Source: Mesorhizobium amorphae | Lineage (GTDB): Bacteria > Pseudomonadota > Alphaproteobacteria > Rhizobiales > Rhizobiaceae | Reading direction: 5' to 3' | Assembly (NCBI GenBank): GCA_003240775.1 | Contig: QFNI01000053.1 | Coordinates: forward strand, 1 to 24,288 | DNA: 24,288 nucleotides | In this document: positions 7,707-14,813 of the stretch, piece by piece | How the letters are laid out: each line of letters opens with the position of its first letter | Numbering within the stretch: position 1 is the stretch's first letter | The notes under the pieces: model-generated | The model's input: only the letters and a program-made list of their open reading frames with translations | Told to the model about the DNA's origin: nothing | Database searches by the model: none | Translations under genes and position numbers: made by a program

Positions 7707-8728
7707 GAGACCCAGTGGAACGCATCATCCTCGACGTGGATTCGGCAGGCGACGACATTCTCGCCGTGCTGTTCGCCGCAGCAAACCCCAACCTCAAGCT
7801 CGAAGGCGTGACGACCGTGACGGGCGCCGCCGGCCCCATCGAGCAGGTCACGAACGTGGTGCTGAACACGCTGTCGCTTGCCGGCCGCGACGACATCCCC
7901 GTCCATGCGGGCGCCTGGCGGCCGATCGTCGGCAACTCCAAGGCAGACATGGAAGCGCCCGTTCATTTCGAGAAGCGGCTGACCGCCCGCTTCGGCGAGC
8001 GGCTGAAGAAGTTCAACCCGCCCGCCCCGCAGCCCAAGCGCCCGGCGACCCCCGGCCACGCGGTGGACTTCATCCTGCGCACCGCCTTCGAGAACCCGGG
8101 CGAGATCACGCTCGTCACCACCGGCCCCACCACCAATGCTGCGATGGCGCTGCTGCAGGAGCCCAGGCTCGTCTCGGTGCTCAAGCGCATGATCGTGCTC
8201 GGCGGCAACTTCGCGACGCCGGGCAACATCACGCCCTTGTCGGAATACAACATCTGGGCCGACCCCGAGGCCGCCCGCATCATGCTCAACGCCGAGGTGG
8301 ACAAGATCCTCGTGCCGCTCGACATCTGCGAGGACAACCGCGTCGCGGATTCCATGCTCACCCGCGACGACATCGCCGACATGCAGGCCTTGGCGACAAA
8401 CAACCCGGTGATCGACATGATCGCGGATTCCTTCCCGATCTATGTCGACATCTGGCGCGAGTTCTTCGACCTCGTGGGCTTCCCCATGGACGACGTGATC
8501 ACTGTTGCTCTGGCGTTCGCGCCCGACCTCGTTTCCACCACCCCTCCCCTTTTCGCGGATGTGGTGATCGACCGCGGCGTGGCGCGCGGCCAGACGGTGG
8601 CCTATCGCGGCCGCCAGCTCCTGCCCGGCGGCGGCCCCCAGACCACGCGGATCGGCCAGACCCTCGACGGCAAGCGCTTCCTGCGCATGTTCAAGGACAC
8701 GATGGCGCTCTACGAGCGCGGAAACTGA
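7703..8728 (+). CDS. Nucleoside hydrolase-family protein with an altered active site
   Basis: This 341-residue protein belongs to the inosine/uridine-preferring nucleoside hydrolase family, which splits nucleosides into base and ribose with a bound calcium ion. The metal-binding aspartates are kept (Asp13, Asp17, Asp18 in DVDSAGDDIL), although DPG became DSA. Asn175, Glu181 and Asn183 in GNITPLSEYNIWADPEAA match the ribose-binding set. Two usual residues are missing: the Asn of 'TT..GN' is Ala42 (TVTGAAG), and the leaving-group histidine of 'HDP' is Asp263 in PMDDVITVAL. Activity may be altered, or directed at another N-riboside. The GTG at 7703 overlaps the permease stop; a second in-frame GTG at 7715 after GAGAGA is an alternative start. 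The product is cytoplasmic. Confidence 0.85.
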   Translation: MRDPVERIILDVDSAGDDILAVLFAAANPNLKLEGVTTVTGAAGPIEQVTNVVLNTLSLAGRDDIPVHAGAWRPIVGNSKADMEAPVHFEKRLTARFGERLKKFNPPAPQPKRPATPGHAVDFILRTAFENPGEITLVTTGPTTNAAMALLQEPRLVSVLKRMIVLGGNFATPGNITPLSEYNIWADPEAARIMLNAEVDKILVPLDICEDNRVADSMLTRDDIADMQALATNNPVIDMIADSFPIYVDIWREFFDLVGFPMDDVITVALAFAPDLVSTTPPLFADVVIDRGVARGQTVAYRGRQLLPGGGPQTTRIGQTLDGKRFLRMFKDTMALYERGN

Positions 8729-8730
8729 TC

Positions 8731-9663
8731 ATGATGACCGCGACCCCCATCCTCTACGACTGCGACCCCGGCCACGACGACGCGATAGCGCTGGTGATGG
8801 CGCACCGCTCGCCCGCGATCGAGCTTCTGGGCGTCACCACCACCTGCGGTAATGCCGAGTTGGAGAAGTGCACGACCAACGCGCTGCGCATTCTCGAATA
8901 TCTGGGCGCGGGCGACGTGCCCGTGGCGGCCGGCTGCGAGCGCCCGCTCGCCCGCCCGCTGGTGCTGGGCACGGCCGACGGCCCGAGCGGCCTCGAAGGG
9001 TCGCCCTACCTGCCCCAGGCGACGATCAAGCCCGTCGAGAGCCACGCGGTGGACTTTCTCGCCGATAAGCTGCGCGCGGCGCCCGAGCCGCTCATCGTCG
9101 TGGCCACCGGCCCGCTCTGCAACATCGGCCTCCTGGTGCTCAAGCACCCGGACGTGCTCCCCAAGATCAAGGAGCTGATCTGGATGGGAGGCGTGTTCTT
9201 CCGCAAGAGCGAGATCATCACGCCCACCGAGTTCAACGCCTTCTGCGATCCTGAAGCGCTCAAGATCGTGCTCGACAGCGGCGTGCCGATCCTGATGGTC
9301 GGCCTCGACGTGACCATGCAGGTCCTGGTGGAACAGGAGCAGTATGCCGAGCTCGCAACAATCGACACCCCGCTCGGGCGCCTGGTCAACGACTGGCTCC
9401 TTTTCTACGAGAAGCTGCACCGCAACTCGATGGGCGTCGGCGGCGCCATGCACGACCCCCTGGCGCTGGCGCTCGTGATCGACCCCACTTTGGTGAAGAC
9501 CCGCCCCGCCCATATCGGCGTGGACCTTTCGGGCACCTACGCCTTCGGCGCGACGGTCGCCGACTACTGGGGCGAGCGCGGCGAAAAGGACAACGCCCGC
9601 ATCGCCTATGAAGTGGACGCCCCGCGCTTCTTCAAGCTGATGTTTGATCTCCTGCGGGATTGA
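8731..9663 (+). CDS. Inosine/uridine-preferring nucleoside hydrolase
   Basis: This 310-residue enzyme hydrolyses the N-glycosidic bond of imported nucleosides. It has the canonical YDCDPGHDDAIAL (Asp10, Asp12, Asp16, Asp17), GVTTTCGN with Asn41, TPTEFNAFCDPEA (Glu167, Asn169) and GGAMHDPLALAL with catalytic His241 and Asp242. One position usually Asn, six residues before Glu167, appears to be Glu161; this depends on alignment. It begins 2 nt after the previous stop with tandem ATGs (8731 and 8734; the second would remove one Met). It is the last gene of the rightward operon and ends at the stem-loop at 9692-9719. Together the operon imports nucleosides and releases base plus ribose in the cytoplasm. 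Confidence 0.92.
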   Translation: MMTATPILYDCDPGHDDAIALVMAHRSPAIELLGVTTTCGNAELEKCTTNALRILEYLGAGDVPVAAGCERPLARPLVLGTADGPSGLEGSPYLPQATIKPVESHAVDFLADKLRAAPEPLIVVATGPLCNIGLLVLKHPDVLPKIKELIWMGGVFFRKSEIITPTEFNAFCDPEALKIVLDSGVPILMVGLDVTMQVLVEQEQYAELATIDTPLGRLVNDWLLFYEKLHRNSMGVGGAMHDPLALALVIDPTLVKTRPAHIGVDLSGTYAFGATVADYWGERGEKDNARIAYEVDAPRFFKLMFDLLRD

Positions 9664-9691
9664 CCGCCGAGATCGACCACCCCGGGCCCGG

Positions 9692-9719
9692 CCTCTCGCA
9701 TGGTCAACGATGCGAGAGG
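9692..9719. terminator. Stem-loop between convergent operons, stop codon in its loop
   Basis: CCTCTCGCAT (9692-9701) and ATGCGAGAGG (9710-9719) form a perfect 10-bp stem with an 8-nt loop. It separates the end of the nucleoside operon from the end of the leftward T6SS island. The loop contains the TGA of the leftward gene (9704-9706). No T-tract follows on either strand, so its strength as a terminator is uncertain. The matching place behind the second copy of that gene (about 11353-11366) keeps only TCGCA/TGCGA. Confidence 0.5.
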
Positions 9720-10330
9720 AGACATGTCCCGTCCATCACGCAGTAGTCGCCCCCACCGCGCCAGAACCGGTATGCCGCGTTGAAGGCGTCCTTTTCCTCC
9801 AGAAGCGGGGAGATGAGGTAGCGTGTGACATCAAAGGACGTGGTCAGCTGATACGCCGCCTCGTCGAGCGGATAAAGCCGCCGCCGGTCTTGTTTCAACC
9901 GGTCGCCGAAGGCGTCTCCGAGCGTGTCGAAATAGTCTGCGTGAAGCGTGTTGCCCGCCTCCAAGGTTGCGCGCACCACCTTGCTGTCCTCAATGACGAA
10001 GCTGTCGATCTCTCGCAAGCACTCCGCCAGATCGGTTGCGTCCGCGGCTTCGAGAAAGGCGGCCGCATCGGCGAGCATCTGCCGGGCCTCCGCGACCAGG
10101 GCATCGTCGTCGAGTTTGAATTGGGGCAAAGGCTGCCGATAGCCTGTTGAGACAGTTTCGGCGAAGAATCCGGCCATCCTCGCGGCCGCGGCTTCACCGC
10201 TCCGCGCAAAGGCGAAAATCCGTTCGAGCTCGCTTGGCGAATGGTGCTCGCGGAACAGGTTCGCGAACCTTGCGGTGTCCGCATTGCCGTCTTGGGATGC
10301 GTATTCTTCCCATTCCTCGATCAAAGACAT
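9704..10330 (-). CDS. Orphan immunity protein, copy 2 of the effector's probable immunity gene
   Basis: This 208-residue soluble protein is of a family I do not recognise. It is about 83% identical by hand count (36 differences in 208) to the protein at 11359-11985, which directly follows the toxin gene. Differences cluster in the N-terminal two thirds; the last 75 or so residues differ at only three sites. It is rich in acidic helices and has no signal peptide. ATG 10330 is chosen because it aligns with the paralogue's MSLI start; the longer frame from 10381 is read-through of toxin debris. Upstream lies a 33-nt scrap of the toxin 3' end, so this copy has lost its toxin. As an orphan it may still protect against sister strains that carry the older toxin variant. 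Confidence 0.7.
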   Translation of the reverse strand: MSLIEEWEEYASQDGNADTARFANLFREHHSPSELERIFAFARSGEAAAARMAGFFAETVSTGYRQPLPQFKLDDDALVAEARQMLADAAAFLEAADATDLAECLREIDSFVIEDSKVVRATLEAGNTLHADYFDTLGDAFGDRLKQDRRRLYPLDEAAYQLTTSFDVTRYLISPLLEEKDAFNAAYRFWRGGGDYCVMDGTCLLSHR

Positions 10331-10363
10331 TGCGTGATCCCAGTTGCAAGCCGCCGGGGAGAT
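10331..10363 (-). pseudogene. Remnant of the 3' end of a toxin gene
   Basis: These 33 nt match the 3' end of the intact toxin gene (11986-12018) at 25 of 33 positions, including an unbroken 14-nt core (GCAAGCCGCCGGG with its flanking T on the plus strand). In the right frame they encode LPGGLQLGSR beside the toxin's own LPGGLQLGP. Where the toxin has TAG, this copy has CGC, and the frame runs on. Homology stops upstream of it. The stretch from 10364 to 10441 between this scrap and the SMI1-type gene shows nothing I recognise. Confidence 0.65.
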
Positions 10364-10441
10364 TGTCAGGGATACGGGCACGAATGCATCCGCGTCCGAG
10401 CCGCAGGCTTTCCCATCGCTCAGTCGCAGTCGGGCACTCCG

Positions 10442-11002
10442 CTACTCGAAATCCCCAGCGCGCTTCTTCCAGTACCGGGACATCTCCTCGCGGCCTGGAG
10501 TGCCCTCAGGGGCGGGAGCGTCGTCCTCCAGCCCGACCAGGCGCTTGGCTTCCGCCAGCACGAAGGCGCCGAAGCTGTCCGCCACACGATCCGATCCTTC
10601 CACCGAGCCTCCCGCTGAGACCTCGAACACGGGTGCCTCCCCCGCCGCATCGGCCAGAGCGCAATCGAGCACGAAGCTCGGCCCGTAGCCCGCATCCATG
10701 AAGCGGACCATCTGCGGCGAGATCAGGCCTTTCGCGCGGTCGCCTTCCGTGGCGAACACCACGTTGGGAATGCCCTTGGCGTCGAGACCGGCCTTCACAA
10801 GACCGTAGATCTCCACCGTGTCGAACTCCAGAAATCCGAAGCGGCTGACCATCGCCTTGTAGGATGGCGGCAGGCGAACCCCCAGGCGCTTCTCCAACGC
10901 GTCAACCTCGGCCCCGGGCATCACGCCCGCACCGTCCGGCTCTACGCCATGGTCCCGAAGCAGCTGGAGGGCGCTGCTGAAATCGTCGACGGCACTGGCC
11001 AT
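10442..11002 (-). CDS. SMI1/KNR4-family immunity protein
   Basis: This 186-residue protein fits the SMI1/KNR4 (SUKH) superfamily, widespread as immunity proteins against nuclease-type polymorphic toxins. The N-terminal helix and the motif ALEKRLGVRLPPSYKAMVSRFG (35-56) are diagnostic ('E..LG..LP..Y..f...nG'). They are followed by EIYGLV and the strand-rich SFVLDC segment around 108-114. No signal peptide is present, so it would act in the cytoplasm. Upstream by 33 nt is a broken toxin tail (11036-11218), which is probably what it once neutralised. Its ATG at 11002 follows an AGGGACAC ribosome-binding site. It has no sequence relation to the 208-residue immunity genes on either side. The DNA here looks less GC-rich than the transporter operon, consistent with acquired DNA. 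Confidence 0.8.
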   Translation of the reverse strand: MASAVDDFSSALQLLRDHGVEPDGAGVMPGAEVDALEKRLGVRLPPSYKAMVSRFGFLEFDTVEIYGLVKAGLDAKGIPNVVFATEGDRAKGLISPQMVRFMDAGYGPSFVLDCALADAAGEAPVFEVSAGGSVEGSDRVADSFGAFVLAEAKRLVGLEDDAPAPEGTPGREEMSRYWKKRAGDFE

Positions 11003-11035
11003 GGTGTGTCCCTAGAAATCGATCGCCCGGGTTTT

Positions 11036-11218
11036 TCAGTATTCGCCGCGAGGCCTGTCATGCTGCCTTGCATCGGCTGGGTTCACGCGGCGCCAGCTGG
11101 TGTAGTTGGGGTCGCCCCTCGGATAGATGTGGATCGCGTTGTAGTTGTCGGAGTGGAACCCGCGGGTGCTTCAGTCGAAAGTGAGCCAGGGCATGCCCTG
11201 TGTCAGGCTGCCTTTCAT
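11036..11218 (-). pseudogene. Toxin C-terminal remnant with an in-frame TGA
   Basis: Reading leftward from 11218 gives 15 codons (MKGSLTQGMPWLTFD), a TGA at 11171-11173, then 44 codons ending at TGA 11036-11038. The second part includes STRGFHSDNYNAIHIYPRG and ends DRPRGEY. Its composition (aromatic, His, Asn, Asp rich) is protein-like, and it sits directly before a SMI1/KNR4 immunity gene. The TGA falls where Trp (TGG) would read smoothly as FD-W-STRG. I infer the tail of a displaced toxin, truncated at its 5' side and then broken by a nonsense mutation. The toxin family is not recognised. The remaining gap to the next gene (11219-11358) contains a short frame, MPEVMTTTLDLWPNATWSIT, preceded by GGAG, which I cannot assign. 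Confidence 0.5.
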
Positions 11219-11358
11219 GCGAGCAGAGCTCGCCAAGCCTCGCCGCCCCGCGTCCACCGGGACTGAGCAGTGGTGATGCGATCAAGTGATAGACCAGGTT
11301 GCATTCGGCCACAGGTCGAGGGTGGTCGTCATCACCTCGGGCATGCGCTCCTTCGCAG

Positions 11359-11985
11359 TCAACGATGCGAGATGAGACACTTTCCGTCCATCACGCAGTA
11401 GTCACCCCCGCCGCGCCAGAACCGATATGCCGCGTTGAAAGCGTCTTTTTCCTCCAGAAGCGAGGAGATGAGATAGCGCGTAACATCGAAGGAGGTGGTC
11501 AGCTGATACGCAGCCTCATCCAGCGGATAAAGCCGCCGCCGGTCTTGTTTCAACCGGTCTCCGAAGGCATCTCCGAGAGTATCGAAGTAGACCGCGTGAA
11601 GAGCGTTGCCCGCATCAAGGGTGGTTCTTACCACCTTGCTGTCCTCGATGACGAAGTCTTCGATGTCTCGCAGGCTTCCGGCGAGCTCCGGCTCGTTCGC
11701 GGAATCGAGGAATCTTGCCGCGTCGGCAAGCATCTGCCTTGCTTCAGCAATCAGACCATCGTCTTCAAGCCGGAACCGAGGCGCCGGTTGCCGGTAGCCA
11801 GTCGAAACAGTCTCTGCAAAGAAGCCTGCCATTCTCGCGACGGCGATTTCGCGGCTCCGCGAAAAGGCAAAGATTCGCTCGATTTCTTCCGGCGAATGGT
11901 GCTCGCGGAAAAGATTCGCGAACCTGTCGGTGTAGGCCTTGCCGTCTTGGGACGCGTACTTTTCCCATTCCGCGATCAGAGACAT
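11359..11985 (-). CDS. Probable cognate immunity protein of the adjacent T6SS toxin
   Basis: This 208-residue, soluble, acidic protein of unrecognised family starts one base after the toxin's TAG (11987-11989), the standard place for a T6SS immunity gene. Conserved segments shared with copy 2 include FANLFREHHSP, ARMAGFFAETVSTGYRQP, the FDTLGDAFGD to LTTSFDVTRYLIS block, and YRFWRGGGDYCVMDG near the end. No signal peptide is seen, so it should act in the cytoplasm, which suggests a toxin with a cytoplasmic target. Function is inferred from position and from the duplication with a trailing toxin scrap, not from a known family. Tight coupling to the toxin gene would ensure that the antidote is made together with the toxin. 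Confidence 0.7.
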   Translation of the reverse strand: MSLIAEWEKYASQDGKAYTDRFANLFREHHSPEEIERIFAFSRSREIAVARMAGFFAETVSTGYRQPAPRFRLEDDGLIAEARQMLADAARFLDSANEPELAGSLRDIEDFVIEDSKVVRTTLDAGNALHAVYFDTLGDAFGDRLKQDRRRLYPLDEAAYQLTTSFDVTRYLISSLLEEKDAFNAAYRFWRGGGDYCVMDGKCLISHR

Positions 11986-11986
11986 T

Positions 11987-13750
11987 CTATGGTCCTAACT
12001 GCAAGCCGCCGGGAAGATCAGCCCGGCCGTTGGTGAGCCTGTAATCGGCCCAGTTGTTGAGGTTCCTTACGAACTGGTCCCGATTGAGCGAGTTGTCGAT
12101 GATGTTCAAGAGCTCGTTGTGCGCTGTTGTCGACCCGACTCCGCCATGCACCCAATCGGGATTTATGCCCCCGGTCGTGCTGGTAGCCGTTCGCAGATCC
12201 TGTATCTCACTCATGGGTACGCCCCAACGCTTGAAAGTCGGGGCTCTTGATGTCGCGAACCACTCGTGAAGCCCGCCCGGCGCCCGAATGCGGCGCTCTA
12301 TCTGCTTGCGAATATCGTCATTGGCCCACAGCGCGTCCAGTTCGTCCGGGGAAAGATCATCGAACCAGCGTTGGAACTCGCCATTGGCTGTCCCGGGAAC
12401 CTTGCCGTTCGGCGCAAGCTCGTCAATGGATCGTTGCCGGCGAGTGACCCGCCCACCGGCCAGCCCGGTGGTCTCGGCGTTTCTGCGTGATGCCGCCTCG
12501 GCCGCTTCGCGCGCGGCCCGGTCCTCAGCCGCCTTGGCCGCGAGGCGTTCGGCTTCTTCCTGCGCGAGGCGCTGGGCGCCCTTCGCGCCGAGCTTCTCCG
12601 CAATCTTGGCGGCGCCTGGGATGGGCAGGGCGCCGACCGCGTGGATGGCGCTCAACAGATACTGGCCCGAGTCGAAGGCGCGCTTGGATTCGTTGGCCGA
12701 CAGGCCGCTGCCGGTGACCGGCGCCCATTCGCCCAGCGTACGGACCTTTTCGCCCCAACCGCGCGCGTTGTAGCGCTCGACGCCGAGCGCTTCCAAGCGC
12801 TCCTGCACCCAGTGCTGGGTGTTCTCGGCCCAGGACGGATTGTAGGCGCGCAACTCGGTGGGACCGGAGCCTAGGGAAAACGGCCGGACCTGCCCCGCGC
12901 CGCTCGCCACATAGTCCATTTCCTCGCCGAGCTTGGTGTCCGACACCCATCCGATGCCGCCATTCGGATTGGTGTTCCAGCCGCCCTGCGGCGCGCGCTG
13001 GTAGCCTTTGGAGCGCGCATAGTCGGCGATCTCTTCCTCGCGCGTCTTGTCCTGGCTGTCGTTGGCGTCGGGCGCCTCGTTGGTTTCGGTGGATTTCACA
13101 TGGACGTATTCGCCCGGTGTGTTGCCGCGATTGAGCGTGCAGCGATCCGTGTGGCGCTGCACCCACTCGCCGTTGACGCGCACGATGGTGGATGAGGTGA
13201 CGGGCTCCACGATGTCGCCCACCGTGTTGGAAACGACGCCTAACCCCGTGCCCGGCTCGTCGCCGTAGCAGCGGGAGAACTGCGAGTCCGCGCGCTTGAC
13301 GCGCAACCCGTTGGCGAACACGTCGGGCGAGTAGTTCTGCTCGTCGCTGCCCTGCCCCCACGACATGTAGGGAATAGGGGTTTGGGGCGAGCGGCAGACA
13401 TCGGGCGACAGGCAGACCGCAAGGGCTGCCCGCTCCTCCGGCACGATCTCGGGCGGCGGCGGAACGGGTGCGGTCGGCGGCGGCTGGCGTGCTGCGGCCG
13501 GCTTGTCGCGCAGCCTCTGCTCGAGCGTGGCGTTGGCCGGGCCTTCGCCCGTGCCCACGAGACGCCGGTCGAACACCGTGCCGTCGAGGGAATCCGCACC
13601 GGGCGGTCCGTAGGGCACATAGCCGCTGCCATCGGGATAGGCTTCGAACAAGGTGTTCGCCGGCAGCCCGTGGTCGGCGGCAAAGCCCGGATTGGTGACG
13701 GGCGGAGACACCACGATCGGGTCGAGCTGAATCGGCTCCTCTCCTGCCAT
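11987..13750 (-). CDS. T6SS effector: PAAR-like (DUF4150) domain fused to a C-terminal toxin domain
   Basis: This 587-residue specialised effector is expected to sit on the VgrG tip and be delivered into neighbouring cells. Residues 1-105 form a Pro-rich N-terminus. Residues about 110-215 match the DUF4150/PAAR-like fold: VCLSPDVCRSPQTPIPYMSW, FANGLRVKRADSQFSRCYGDEPGTG and NGEWVQRHTDRCTLNRGN. A linker includes an Ala/Glu/Arg-rich helix (about 385-425). The toxin region is about 445-587, with GGLHEWFATSRAPTFKRWG (492-510), NPDWVHGGVGSTTAHNELL (530-548) and the end ADLPGGLQLGP. His495, His535 and His544 are candidate catalytic or metal residues. Similar tails occur, from memory, on Rhs-type proteins; the activity is unknown to me. 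The ATG overlaps the DUF2169 stop by one base. Confidence 0.85.
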   Translation of the reverse strand: MAGEEPIQLDPIVVSPPVTNPGFAADHGLPANTLFEAYPDGSGYVPYGPPGADSLDGTVFDRRLVGTGEGPANATLEQRLRDKPAAARQPPPTAPVPPPPEIVPEERAALAVCLSPDVCRSPQTPIPYMSWGQGSDEQNYSPDVFANGLRVKRADSQFSRCYGDEPGTGLGVVSNTVGDIVEPVTSSTIVRVNGEWVQRHTDRCTLNRGNTPGEYVHVKSTETNEAPDANDSQDKTREEEIADYARSKGYQRAPQGGWNTNPNGGIGWVSDTKLGEEMDYVASGAGQVRPFSLGSGPTELRAYNPSWAENTQHWVQERLEALGVERYNARGWGEKVRTLGEWAPVTGSGLSANESKRAFDSGQYLLSAIHAVGALPIPGAAKIAEKLGAKGAQRLAQEEAERLAAKAAEDRAAREAAEAASRRNAETTGLAGGRVTRRQRSIDELAPNGKVPGTANGEFQRWFDDLSPDELDALWANDDIRKQIERRIRAPGGLHEWFATSRAPTFKRWGVPMSEIQDLRTATSTTGGINPDWVHGGVGSTTAHNELLNIIDNSLNRDQFVRNLNNWADYRLTNGRADLPGGLQLGP

Positions 13751-14808
13751 CAGGCGGCCTCCGCCTCACCCCGGATGCACTCCATGACCGGCATGCCGCG
13801 GCGCTCGGGCCAGGGGAAGTTGGCGCGCCATGTCAGGAACACGCGCTCGACGCCGGGACGCATGTCGAAATGCACGCCATCGAGCACCATCCAGCCCCGC
13901 TCGATGCCCTGGCCGTTGTCGATCCCCAGATGAAGGTGGAAGCCCGGCAGAACACCGCGCAGAAGGGAGCGCCCGCGCAAAAGGTTGGTGAGCTCGAAAT
14001 CCTCGTCGCCTTGCAGCCAGGGCTCAGCCACCATGCCGGGCGCTGCGGCCTGCCAGAAACGGTAATCGAAATCCTCCGGCAGCAGCGGGTGGCGGCTCTG
14101 CACCCAGGCCTCGTCATAGGTGCCGGCCTTTGCCGCGCGGCTTTGCCAAAAAGGCGACACGAGCCCCATTCCGGCAGGCGTGCCCTGTTCGGTTACCTCC
14201 GTGATCGGCTGGTCCGCGTCCTCGATCTGGGGTGCAGGCCATTCCGGCCGCTCCTGAAAGAGCACATCGTCCACGAGGCCACGGCCCAGCGGGTTTGCTT
14301 CCACACTTTCCCGGCCGTTCGTGCCACCGAAGGCGAGCGACCAGTCGATCGACACCTGGTCGACCGACGCGGGCTCGGTCAGTTCCCAGCCGTCGAGCGC
14401 CCATTCCTTCGTGCGGTCCACGAGCCCTGCCCAGGTGCGCCGCGTCTTCGCGCGCCACACGCGCGGCCCCGTCACCCGCAACCGCCGGGCGAGCTTTCCG
14501 ACGCGCAGTCCACAGGTCCAGGACGGAGTTGCCACGCCATCCGGCGCGAAACTGGTGCCGAGAAAAGTCACGTCCGTGCCGGGCTTGAAGGGCGCCAGAT
14601 CCGTGCAGGCCAGCTGGGGGCTCGCGTGCGGATCACCCGCATAGGTGTCGGACATCACGAGGGGCATCTGCTCCTTCGCCAAGCGCAGAGCCCCGTTTTC
14701 ACCCAACTCGAACGTTCCGCGCGCCACGACGATGCCGGCCAGATCGCCGGCCATGGTGAACTGGCGGAAAGCAAGGGCGGGAAACGGTGTCCGGTTGTCG
14801 ACGGACAT
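13750..14808 (-). CDS. DUF2169 protein, probable T6SS effector adaptor
   Basis: This 352-residue cytoplasmic protein matches the DUF2169 family, which is encoded between vgrG and PAAR-effector genes. In Agrobacterium, a member (Atu3641) is needed to load the DNase Tde2 on its VgrG. Recognisable features are the N-terminal NRTPFPALAFRQFTMAGDLA, the beta-rich DLAPFKPGTDVTFLGTSFAP, VDQVSIDWSLAFGGTNGRES and NPLGRG. The start at 14808 gives the family N-terminus and lies 5 nt after the vgrG stop; a longer frame from 14994 would overlap the vgrG 3' end. Its stop overlaps the effector's ATG (TGATG). Role by analogy: chaperone or adaptor that holds the effector's PAAR-like domain until it is mounted on the VgrG trimer. 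Confidence 0.85.
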   Translation of the reverse strand: MSVDNRTPFPALAFRQFTMAGDLAGIVVARGTFELGENGALRLAKEQMPLVMSDTYAGDPHASPQLACTDLAPFKPGTDVTFLGTSFAPDGVATPSWTCGLRVGKLARRLRVTGPRVWRAKTRRTWAGLVDRTKEWALDGWELTEPASVDQVSIDWSLAFGGTNGRESVEANPLGRGLVDDVLFQERPEWPAPQIEDADQPITEVTEQGTPAGMGLVSPFWQSRAAKAGTYDEAWVQSRHPLLPEDFDYRFWQAAAPGMVAEPWLQGDEDFELTNLLRGRSLLRGVLPGFHLHLGIDNGQGIERGWMVLDGVHFDMRPGVERVFLTWRANFPWPERRGMPVMECIRGEAEAA

Positions 14809-14813
14809 GCCGC

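Larger units (their letters stand above)
9704..12018. repeat. Diverged direct repeat: toxin tail plus immunity gene, two copies
   Basis: The unit at 9704-10363 and the unit at 11359-12018 are the same length (660 nt) and in the same orientation. Each carries the last 33 nt of a toxin reading frame followed by a 208-codon immunity gene, and each ends at the loop motif GTCAACGATGCGAGA. About 1 kb of unrelated toxin debris and a SMI1/KNR4 gene separates them. Such repeats provide sites for recombination that swaps toxin tips. Coordinates here span both copies and the intervening DNA. Confidence 0.7.

Noticed and set aside
11058..11312. Leftward 84-codon open frame starting MAECNLVYHLIA
   Set aside because: It is out of frame with the protein-like toxin tail on the same strand and has no family resemblance or good start signal.
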